In this document: one piece after another, positions 12,330 through 21,736 of the stretch
Layout of the letters: each line of letters begins with the position of its first letter
How positions within the stretch are numbered: position 1 is the first letter of the stretch
Source of the DNA: Dinochytrium kinnereticum
Taxonomy: Eukaryota > Chytridiomycota > Chytridiomycetes > Chytridiales > Chytridiaceae
DNA: 64,000 nt
Direction: 5' to 3'
Assembly: GCA_027604005.1 (NCBI GenBank)
Contig: JADGJT010000010.1
Span: 81,135-145,134, forward strand
Program-made: the position numbers and the translations under genes
Notes under the pieces: model-generated
Databases searched by the model: none
What the model saw: only the letters and a program-made list of their open reading frames with translations
Told to the model about the DNA's origin: nothing

Positions 12330-15095
12330 ATGACATACAGTTTGATAACCAACATTGGGATTGCTGCCGTTGGGGGTGTTGGCATTGCGGCGTTCATATG
12401 GTCTTTGGTGCATCCAAGACATGACGACCGAAGCAAGATTCCAGGTCCAAAAGGGCATTGGCTTGTTGGTGTTTTGCCGGATCTCATAAAGTAAGTGGAA
12501 TTATGGCCTGATATGCACATCAGAGGTGGTCCAGAGAAAAAAAAAAGGCTCACTGATAATCTCCTTGCTTTTTGGTCGTTTGCATCTGCTGTAAAGGCAC
12601 TCCACAGCCAACAACATCAATGAATGGTTTACGGGGATTCATGAAGTTTATGGAAAGATTGCTTACGCTTGGTCACCCGTATCCGAGTTTCTGTTGATTG
12701 CTGATCCAGCGTTAGTTGCGAAGTATAATGCTGATTCGGAGACGTTTCCTAGGTAAGAGTGGGCTTTTGCCAATATCTCTTTTTCCTTTTTCTTTTTTGT
12801 GCTTAGGTTGCTTGCGGCGAACGATGTGCCTATCATTGAATATTCTTCGTTGTTGCCATTTTTATTATTAGGGGGACCGTTTTCATGGACGTTGCAGAGT
12901 AAGCGCTCGGACTCTCCATCGACCTTATTCTCACACTAATCTCAACCAATATTTCCACAATACCAGAGGCATCTTTGATACGGTAAGACACTTAAAATCA
13001 CCAGTCAATAACCTCTTTCTAACCTCCTCTATCTCGCTACTAAAAACTAACTTTCATAGGCTCTTTTTGTGATCCCAAAGTAACTTCACCATTTTTAGGA
13101 GACTATTCTCTTCTAACAAACCACAACAAACAAAAAAACCAACCTATAACAGCACGGACCCAAGATGGAAACCTCACCGCCGGATCCTTAGTCAAGGCTT
13201 CACCCCCCTTCACCTTCGCTACGGGTTCGAGGTCACGATGAAGGTCATTGATAAGCTTCTTGATAAATGGGATGACGGGAGAGATAAAGACGGCGTCGCG
13301 AGAGTGGAACTTCGAGAGGTATTATCTCCTCACTAAATGCTTCAATCTTACCTTTTCGTGTTTGTGTTTGTTGGGGGGAATGAATAGTCTATGATCAATG
13401 TGACGCTGGATGTTATCGGCCACATGCTTTTCAGCAAAGACTTTTCGGAGACCCGTCGAGATGGTCAGGAGGATGGGTTGGTTCAAACGCTTCGTGAAAT
13501 GACGGACACAGTTTTGAAGCGGTCTGGGATTCCACGGTGGTTATGGGGAGTCGCCGGGGTGGTTAGTTTGTTTTTTGTTTTTTTTTGTTTGTCTGTTTAA
13601 TTGTTGTTCCGTAAACTTTTTTTAACGAGGTATCTTTTTTCTCTGTTTTAGGGGTTAGGAAAAAGCCGTGAGTACACAGGTAAAGTATTTGCTGTGATGG
13701 ATGGGTTTATTGAGGAGAAGAAGGAGAGACGAAGAAGCGGTGAGAAAGGAGGGGAGAGGAGGGATGTGACGGATATATTGTTGGATGCTGTTGGGGAGGG
13801 GATAGTTGAGGAGAAGGATATGAGAGGGGAGCTTTTGGGACTGCTTTTTGCAGGGCATGAGTGAGAATCTTTTCTCCTTCTTCTTCCTTTATCTCGTTTT
13901 TTGTTGTTTTGTCTATGCTTTTGTCGTCTTTTCTGTTGAACGAGCTTCATTATCATTTTTCGCGTGTTGCAATATAATGTGCGGGATACTCTTTCTTTCT
14001 TCCCCCCCCCTTTTCCAACTTTAGTTTAATTAACCCTTCCCTTTTCTACCTCCCATCTTCGTTTCAGCACCACCGCTCATGCCATCACCGCTGCCGTTTA
14101 TCATCTTTGTGCTAACCCAGATGAGGCCAATCTACTGCTTGACGAGATCGAATCTATTATTGGGTTGGACGGTTCGCCCACCTATGAAAACCTCAAAGAT
14201 TTCAAGTGAGCTAATCGTCCCATCTTTTCAAAACCTCTTTTCTTACTTTCTACACTTCTCTCACAAGTCCTATCAGTCCCTTGTCCTTCCAAAACCCTCC
14301 TCAACCACTTTCATCTATACCCCCCGACTAAACAAACCCTTCCAAAAAAAAAAAAAAAGATATCTCGACGCCTATTTGAAAGAGACCCTCCGACTTCACC
14401 CCGCTACCGTCAATCTTCCGCGAGTGGCCTCCCGAAACGTCTTGGTTGAGGGGTACAAGATCCCGAAAGGCACTCCCGTGTTCTTGGATCAGACCTGGCC
14501 GATGAAGGCGGAGGAGTATTGGGGTGAGGATGCTAAGGTTTTTAGACCGGGACGCTGGGTTCAGGAGGGATTTAGAAATGTTGAAGGGGCTTATCTTCCT
14601 TTTGGGGGTGGTGGCATGGTTTGTGAGTATCTTTATATTGTTATTTTTATTATGATTTTGTTTGTTTGTTTGATTTTGTTTTGCAGGTTGGGGGTTGGAT
14701 TGAGGAACTTTCTTTCTTTTTTTTTTTTTTTTTGGGAGGGAAGTTGGTTGGGCATGAAGGTTATTTGCTCACTTTTGTTCTCTCTCTTTCTTCTGCCCTC
14801 TCACACGAAAACAGGTCTTGGAATGAAACTTGCGTACATTGAAGCAAAGGTAAGAAACATCCTTTTCCCCCTGATTCCCTCCCACTACCTACCTCTTTCA
14901 TTTGGTTTTTCATTAGCTATTTGTTGCTGAAGGAACGCGGATCTGACAACATCACTGCATCCTTGATTCTAGGTTGTTCTGATCCGCCTGCTTCAGAGGT
15001 TCAACCCGGCACTTCGAAAAGATTTTTCGCCTGTTAAAACGTTTTTTTTAACGTGCGGGTTCAAGTCTATGGAGGTTGATCTTGAGAGACGGTGA
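12330..15095 (+). CDS. Cytochrome P450 monooxygenase
   Basis: Twelve exons give 516 residues: 12330-12490, 12597-12752, 12807-12898, 12969-12982, 13060-13079, 13153-13318, 13388-13561, 13652-13860, 14068-14205, 14360-14622, 14815-14849, 14973-15095. Landmarks in order are an N-terminal membrane anchor, IPGPKGHWLVG, helix C DPRWKPHRRILSQGF, helix I FAGHDTTAHA, helix K KETLRLHP, the FRPGRW motif and the heme loop PFGGGGMVCLGMKLA. The heme Cys codon is split by intron 14623-14814. The position two residues before that Cys, normally Arg or His, is Met. Two exons are only 14 and 20 nt long; both keep frame and are needed to reach the helix C motif. It resembles clans with an AGHE/DTT helix I (CYP4/CYP26/CYP102-like); the substrate is unknown. 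It likely sits on the ER and takes electrons from a P450 reductase. Confidence 0.92.
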
Positions 15096-16071
15096 TCCAT
15101 TCCACCTTTTCTTTCTATCTTTTTAATCTTTTTTTTTTCTTCTTCATGGACATCGTTGCTGGGGTTTCTGGTTTTGTGGGGGATTTTGGTGAGATTAGTT
15201 AGGGGTGTGGTGGATTTCTTTCTTTCTTTGTTGTTTGTAGACGGGTTTCTTTCTTTTGAGTTTGTTCCTATTCTTCGTTTCCTTACATGAGCTTTTGACT
15301 GAGTTTCATCTTCATGGATACGTATGGGTCACGAGGCAATCGTAATTTTACTTGTTGAAATTTGATGGTTCAGAGCCACGTTGCTGATGTAACAGAAGCA
15401 TAAATGGCCTGGGACTTAAAAGGAAAAACGTGACTTATATATATATCTTCATGCAAACCAAGCAAACAAATCCTCTGGTCCCGATTCGAAGAGAGGCTTC
15501 CTTACTTCCATCTTAATTTCGGTCAATAAAAAAGAAAGGAATAGAATATAAAAAAAAGGAAACGTTGCCACGGACGAAAAGGTAAGGACAAAAAAGGAAA
15601 GAGAGAAGATGTATGCGCAAAACATTATTACAAAAACCAACCGAGAAAAAGATGAGGAAAAAAAGAGAAACGAAAAAAAAAAAAAAAGACTGAAAAAAGA
15701 AAGAAAAATATGATTCCACCAATGAAAAGAAGACCCACAAACAAACGAGAGGATGAAGAAGAAAATATAAAGTGCATAGTTTTTTTTGAGGACGTTGAGG
15801 ATGATGGCGCCGGAAGAAAAAGAAAGAAAAAGAAAAAACATAAGACACAGCCGCGTCAGTTTTGCGAATGGAGACCAACAAAAGCAAAAATAATAACGAG
15901 ATACGCGTGATCCGTGAAGAAGCAAACCTTTGACATGCCTCAATTAAGGCAAATAATTTTCTTTAAAAAAAAAAAAAAGGACACAGAAGATGATGATGAT
16001 ACAATAAAGAACGAGATGCTTTCCCCCAAAACAAACCCCCCAATAATGAGGGGAAAAAATAATTAAAAAAC
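15096..16071. other. Convergent intergenic region, purine-rich
   Basis: About 1 kb between the 3' ends of the P450 (+) and the PH-domain gene (-). The first part is T-rich. From about 15530 to 15850 the plus strand is strongly purine-biased (runs of A, AAG and GAAA). The long minus frame over this tract is poly-Phe/Ser low complexity and is not credible as a gene. Confidence 0.6.
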
Positions 16072-18279
16072 TTACTTCCTCCCTCCACCTCTAACTGAAT
16101 AAACCTTATCCTTCTTCTCCTTCTCCTTCCCACCGCCCGCCTTCCGACTCCCAGGCCACCCTATACCCGCTCCACCATTACTACTACCCCCACCGCTGCC
16201 CCCAGAATCAAAACTCCCCCTCTCAACCTCCCCTGCCCCACCTCCACTCTTCACACTTCTGCTAGCATCAGACTGCTGCCTCACCATCGGCGCGCCCCTC
16301 ACCATAAACACCCTAGCAGGGGACGCCCCCCCAGAAGTAACAGACGAAGGAATCGACGGCGACTTTGCAACGTTCTGAACGTTTGCTGACGATGACGACG
16401 ACGATTGCGTCGAGCTTGTCTCAAAGCTGGGGCGTGGGGCTGGGTCGTGAGAAGAAAGTGCAGGGTTGGATTTGATGATGCGAGCCCCGGCGCCTCTGAC
16501 GAGGTAAACGTGCTGGTCAGTGGATTGGTCGCCGCCTCCCCCTCCGCCTCCCGAGGAGATGTTGAGAATTTTCTTGATGTTGAATCGGGAAGAATTCTTG
16601 CTCCCCACCGATTCCGCATCATTCAGGCTTGTGGTGGGTGGGGATTTCGGGGGTGGAAGTGGGGGGGGTGAATGGTCAAATGTCATTCCGCTCGCCACGC
16701 TGTTACGACGCACGGTGGAGGGGTACACGTCCGTGGTGGACCAGACAGGGGATAAAGCGCTCCCACCACCACCACCTGCGGACGTCGAAAAGTAATTGTT
16801 CACCATCATGGAGGCGTTCGATGGTCCAGGTTTCTTTCCTGCCGACGTCAACGCCCCAGCCCCACTCCCAACTCTCCTCATCGACTCATCCGACACCGCG
16901 CGTCGAAGCCTCGGAACAGGGGCAGACGCTGCTGGGGCGTTCAACCTTAACACGGCCTCCTGGGCCCTTGCAAGCTGCACAGAGGCATTCAAGATGGCCA
17001 TCCAGGCCTCCGCCTCATCCTCCGACTGGGCTCGAAGTGTCCAGACGGTCATCGAGTCGCCATTGGTGGTGGATAAGGTGAGGATGGGGCCGCCGAGGGC
17101 AATGTTGCAGGAGGTGGGGTTGATGCGGAGGGTTTGAAGGGGGGTGGAGGTTGGGGTGTGGGTCGCACTGAAGAGGTGGAGGGTGGAGCCGGCGACCACT
17201 ATGAAACGTTTGGTGAAGTGTTGGGTGTGGGGAGGGATTGGGGAGGTGATGAGGTGGTCAATGTGGCCAAAGTAGGTGCCTTCGGTGCTGGTTAGGGTGC
17301 CAAGGGTGATGTGGTCGATGGCATCGGTGTGCTGTTGTTGTTGATGTTGCATCTGATGCTGCTGTTGTTGTTGTTGTTGTTGTTGTGGTTGTGGTTGCAT
17401 CTGCTGCTGCTGCTGTTGCTGACGCAACTGCTCCTGTTGTTGTAGTTGCTGAACCCTCGCCATCTCCCGCTGCTCCATCCTCATCTTCTCCTGCTCCAGC
17501 TGCTGTTGCTGCAGCAGCGCCACATCACCAAACCCAGAAGGGGTCGTCCACCCCGTTCCAGCCGACAGAGGTGGGGTTGGCAATGCCGTTCGAGGAGGCG
17601 GGGCACCCAGGTACTGCTGCTGCTGGAGATGATGATTCACCATCGACGTTCCCGTCATGGTGGAGGTGGGCGTCAAGGGCGATATGGGGACGGGCGTGTA
17701 GGCTGCAGGTGGAAGGATTCGACGGGGAGGTGGGGCGAGGGGATGGTGGGAGGAGGATGCGGGTGAGGCGGCGGCGTCCATGAGCGAGATCTCTTGAATG
17801 GACGTGTCAATCTCGTCCAGGATGGAATCATAATAGCTGTAGTCTCCGGCCGATGCATCATCGCCGACGGGGACTGGAGGTGCTGCTGCGGGGGAGGGCT
17901 GGACGACAGTGGTTGATCGTGCATCCCAGTGCTGAGCAGGAGGAGGACCGTCTCGATGCATGCGAGATGGCGGATCGGCAGGGAGGGGGAGGGCTGCCCG
18001 TGCTTGCTGCAGCTGGTCCTTTCTCATGCCTTGCTCGACGAGGCCGAGCAGGGTGTCATGCAGCTCCTGCAGCGAGTGAAGGACGTTTGGGTCGTTGCTG
18101 TGGTTGACGGGGTGCCGTGGGTGGAGGGCGGCAGCGGGGGAGGCCATCGCTTGAGGGAAGGGAGAGAGTCGGTCTATGCGCAGATACCGACGGTATTCGC
18201 TCGCCAATGGCTGTTGCACAAGGGGAAAGCTTGCCTGCAGCTGATTGGCCAGCACTGTCCAATGGATGAATTTATTCAT
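16072..18279 (-). CDS. PH-domain protein with glutamine-rich linker
   Basis: One uninterrupted frame of 735 residues starting at ATG 18279; Met45 (18147) is an alternative start. The N-terminal 240 residues are Pro/Ala/Ser-rich. A run of Gln with some Met and His follows (roughly residues 250-320). A pleckstrin-homology domain comes next: GTYFGHIDHLI, FTKRFIVVAGSTLHLF, and the closing helix SEDEAEAWMAILNASVQLA with its invariant Trp. The C-terminal 290 residues are Ser/Gly-rich. They contain three spaced copies of a V-(Y/F)-x-V-R-G motif: VYLVRGAGARII, VFMVRGAPMVR and VYSVRGGGRK, the last at the very end. The protein probably binds phosphoinositides and acts at membranes. Absence of introns over 2.2 kb is unusual here. 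No specific ortholog recognised. Confidence 0.85.
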   Translation of the reverse strand: MNKFIHWTVLANQLQASFPLVQQPLASEYRRYLRIDRLSPFPQAMASPAAALHPRHPVNHSNDPNVLHSLQELHDTLLGLVEQGMRKDQLQQARAALPLPADPPSRMHRDGPPPAQHWDARSTTVVQPSPAAAPPVPVGDDASAGDYSYYDSILDEIDTSIQEISLMDAAASPASSSHHPLAPPPRRILPPAAYTPVPISPLTPTSTMTGTSMVNHHLQQQQYLGAPPPRTALPTPPLSAGTGWTTPSGFGDVALLQQQQLEQEKMRMEQREMARVQQLQQQEQLRQQQQQQQMQPQPQQQQQQQQQHQMQHQQQQHTDAIDHITLGTLTSTEGTYFGHIDHLITSPIPPHTQHFTKRFIVVAGSTLHLFSATHTPTSTPLQTLRINPTSCNIALGGPILTLSTTNGDSMTVWTLRAQSEDEAEAWMAILNASVQLARAQEAVLRLNAPAASAPVPRLRRAVSDESMRRVGSGAGALTSAGKKPGPSNASMMVNNYFSTSAGGGGGSALSPVWSTTDVYPSTVRRNSVASGMTFDHSPPPLPPPKSPPTTSLNDAESVGSKNSSRFNIKKILNISSGGGGGGGDQSTDQHVYLVRGAGARIIKSNPALSSHDPAPRPSFETSSTQSSSSSSANVQNVAKSPSIPSSVTSGGASPARVFMVRGAPMVRQQSDASRSVKSGGGAGEVERGSFDSGGSGGGSSNGGAGIGWPGSRKAGGGKEKEKKDKVYSVRGGGRK
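17329..17520 (-). repeat. CAG/CAA repeat encoding poly-Gln
   Basis: Imperfect trinucleotide tract inside the PH-domain gene, read as TTG/CTG on the plus strand. It encodes glutamine runs broken by Met, His and Pro, then a Gln/Glu/Arg-rich helix-prone stretch. Interruptions by CAA suggest a fairly stable tract. Confidence 0.85.
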
Positions 18280-18781
18280 TCGTTACTGGTGTGGCGCAGA
18301 CATGCACAGGTATAAACTGAAGGTAGTTGTTACCTCAGAAAACCCAAAGAAAGCGAATCAAAACCTTGTGAAATCCCTCAACACGCACGCACGCAACTCC
18401 CCAGACGCCCCTTTTCCCCTCCCTTCTCCCTTTGAGTCAGTCGTGGATTGCAAGTTACCAATTACTACCATTGGTCTATTAATAATAATAATTCTGAGTG
18501 AGTTATTTCCAGATACATGCATTGTAAGCGGAGTTATCATTGGTGTAAAAAGTAATGAATGCGAGCAATAATCAGCAACTGACAGTAATATTACCAACAT
18601 ACGCCATTATTACAAACAACATCAACCTTCTCAGGAACACGCGCAGACAACGTCGGAGAAGAATCCAAGTTCTATCTCACCATTGATTATTGTTGCTGAT
18701 GGAATCATAAACTTTGTATCATTCTGTGCTAGTAATCATAGCATGAGGCCAACACCAGCTGATATTCAGCCATCATTCTGC
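18280..18781. other. Intergenic region, CDF 3' to PH gene 5'
   Basis: About 500 bp that must hold the promoter of the PH-domain gene and the 3' end of the CDF carrier gene. No gene seen. Confidence 0.5.
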
Positions 18782-20961
18782 TCACTCCTCCTCATGCTCG
18801 GTGGTCTCAAGGTGAACATCCGCTCCAACAACCCCCTCAAGCATCAGCAGTCTCCGTCGAAACCTCTGCGCAAGACCAACCGCCTGCTTGAACGTCATGG
18901 TCTCCTCCTCCATAGGCACAATCTCTGCATCCACCTCCAATCCACTCTGTCCGATAATGGCGGGTCAGAATTAAGAAAAATATATATACATATCTCTTTA
19001 AATCTTACCGATAAGAAATGAACAGAAAGATGGCTAATCCGCTTCACTTCGTGCTCAAAGCCTTTCATCGCTTTTACGCTAATCTCATGCTCGATACTGC
19101 TCGTTGCCGATGGGGTCGTCACGGGGTGAGTGAGGTGATCGTGCTATTTCGGTTTTTTTTTTGTGTCGTAATCACAGTAAAAGTATTTAGTCAGTCAGCA
19201 TCAAGCAAGGATAATAGTAAAGATCACAAACCTCATCAACATCAACGTGAATCAACACCTCCGTAATCCTTGGAACCTTGGTTATCACCGCGTGTCGAAC
19301 ATTCTCGGAGATCTAAGTTAAATTAGGAGAAAAATGATGGGAAAAAAGGTCAATAGCTTTCACCCTCTCTTCTTCTTTCTACCCTCCTCACCTGATGCGA
19401 CTGAGATACGCTGATTCGCGGGCTAACCTGCAACTGCAGATCAATAAAATAATCTGGTCCCATCTTTCTTCCCCTCACAGCCTTGAACCCCACAATGTTC
19501 TTGTCCATCTCAAGCATCTCCGTCAGGATCTGAGTCGTTCTGGTCACCACATCTTGAGGGGCTCGATCTGTTAGATCTCGAAGTGCGGGAAGGAGCATCC
19601 CAAGACTGGCTTGAATAATCATGCCTGTTCGTTCGTTTGTTTTGGTTTTTGTTATTTTTTTCGTGTTGTTAGCAAATGTCATTTTGTGAGGGAAATGTGC
19701 TAGGAGAAAGCAGAGGCCTGCGAGACCACTAAAACATTTCAACAAAAGTAGAAATAAAAAGCCAAGCGAAACCACAACTCCACAACACTTCAAAAACATC
19801 AAGACTCACCAGAAACCACTACCCCGCCAACAGGATCCAACACCTCCCACCCTGCCAACCGCCCTCCAACCCCCACAAGTGCCACCAAAGTGCTCACCGA
19901 ATCCGCTCGATGATGCCAAGCATTCGCAACAAGCACGTCACTTCCCGTCTTCCTCGCCACCCTCAGCGTGCTCCAAAACAACGCCTCCTTTACCGCAATC
20001 GAGGTCACGATCACTCCGAGGGCCAGCAGTGAGAGGGTGGAGTCGGCAGAGAGGAGGTCGGGGTTCAGGAGGTCGGGGGAAGTGATGGGGTTGGGTGACG
20101 TGGGGGTTAGAAGGGCGTAGAGGAGCGTTAGGGAGTGGTAGCCCGTGCCGAGTCCGCCTGTGTTTTGTTTATTATTTGGTTGGAGATGAAACTTAATCTT
20201 TTTTTTTGGTTCTTCTTCATTTCTTTTGTTTTTTTTTTACGAGTCGAAAAACTAACCTGCAAGCAGAATCCCAGAGATGGAAAGAGATCCCAACGGTTCA
20301 AGTTTTCCGTACCCCTGTCAATCACGATCGGACGGTTAAAAAAATAAAAGAAAGACAGAAAAGAAAGTCCAAAACTATTTCTTAACATCAACTTTTTTGT
20401 TTTCTTTTTTCACGTACGTAAGGAAACGAATCATCCCTTCCAGACCTAGCCTTTCGAAACGTGAACAATGTCACAACATCACTACACGTTCCCGACCAAC
20501 AAAACCAAATTATAATCTCAGTTAAAAAAAGAACGAATACCACTGGTAAAACCTACCTCCCCCCCGCCCGTTTAAAGCAAACAAAAAAGGCAAAAAAACA
20601 AAACAAACCTAACAAGATCCAACAAGGAATGCACCGCATCCGCAACAAGACTAGCAGACCCCCAAACCACCCCTCCAACCCCTTTCCCAACCGTCAACAC
20701 AACGTTGCTCCCCAGCCCCACCAACGTGATCCTCGTTCCAGCCCGTGAGGATCGGTCAATGAGGTCATGGCTGTGATGGCTGTGGTCGTGGGAGCCGTGG
20801 TTGGAGGATGGCGTGGCGTGGAAGGGCTTTGATGGAGTGAGGAGGGGAGGGCTTTGGAGGTTCATGTGGGGGAAATGAGGTCTTTGAAGGAGGTGGGGAA
20901 GGTGGGGGTGGATGAGGGGCTGAAGGGGTACGCGGGGGACGCAGGGGCGGTAGCGGAGCAT
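18782..20961 (-). CDS. Cation diffusion facilitator metal carrier, Mmt1/2-like
   Basis: Eight exons in frame (20961-20609, 20481-20418, 20314-20257, 20157-19810, 19624-19392, 19312-19232, 19143-19009, 18946-18782) give 478 residues. CDF carriers exchange divalent metal for protons. Hallmarks are a His-rich N-terminal stretch (HGSHDHSHHSHD), TM2 with SLVADAVHSLLDLVSDVVTL (the HSLLD metal site), DSFPYGYGKLEPLGSLSISG, TM5 with NAWHHRADSVSTL, and a cytosolic C-terminal domain with VPRITEVLIHVDVDE. The YGYGKLEPL and HHRADS signatures are those of the Mmt/ferrous-iron-efflux-like branch. In yeast this branch is mitochondrial, and the Arg-rich N-terminus would fit import. Iron as substrate is inferred. 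The TTG upstream of the chosen ATG is ignored. Confidence 0.9.
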
Positions 20962-21736
20962 CTGGGATGGTATTCTATTTTTTGGGCTGTTGAGCAAGGT
21001 CCCGATGAGGATTGTCGAAGAGGGTTTTTCTTGTTTTTTTTTGGCAAAGGATTATGGGGTCCTTTTGGTATCCTTTTCGATTAGCGGTGGTGGTGATGGT
21101 CGTTTCTTTCTTGTCTGGTGATTCTTTAGTGGTCGGTTGAGTGTTTATCTTTTTTTTTTTCTTGGTTTTTGTGAGGATAAGTGTACGCTCCCATTTTTTT
21201 TTGGTCTTCTCGCGTCCACGCGTTCATCTTCCCAGCGCGAGCATCTCCGCATCTGAATCCTAGAAGTCGGTATCATCGCTGCTGCCTCGGGTTAGGGAGG
21301 AGAGAGAGTAGTCCAACGAGACCCCTTTCATCTCGTTGGTGCGCTTTCGTCTGTCCTTATATTCAACTTGCTTTTTTTTTGTCGGAGGGGTTGGCCAACT
21401 CCCGATCTTTTTTTGTATCCATTCACAGATGGGGGGAGGGAGCAATCCCTGGGCTCCCCATCGTTCAACAGATTGAGTAAACTCTGTTTACAGCAAACAC
21501 AAAAACGGTTGTGAAATCGCCGTGCCCTAGCACAGCACGATACGGTCACCGCTCATGCCACCCAATTCAACAGCAACAGCACCAACGACGTCCTCCCCAA
21601 CTCCCCCATCTCCACAAACGCATCCTTTTTACGCGAGCCCCCATCGATGAAGTCCCCATATATAGAATGGACAATTCATTAAAAAATTAAACCAACCCTC
21701 AACGACCAGTCACCCCCCCCTCGTGCACACTGAAAG
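20962..21736. other. Divergent promoter region
   Basis: 775 bp between the starts of the CDF carrier (-) and the histidine phosphatase (+). It is T-rich near the CDF start and C-rich near the phosphatase. No coding potential seen. Confidence 0.6.
21659..21664 (+). promoter_or_regulatory. TATA-like element
   Basis: TATATA lies 73 bp upstream of the phosphatase ATG, a plausible core promoter distance. It could be a chance match in AT-rich DNA. Confidence 0.3.

Noticed and set aside
15449..15943. Long minus-strand frames of 124-164 codons
   Set aside because: Poly-Phe/Ser text from a purine-rich tract between two convergent genes, with no motif.
17385..17783. Plus-strand frames opposite the glutamine-rich region
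   Set aside because: Antisense shadows of the CAG/CAA repeat and GC-rich coding DNA of the PH-domain gene.
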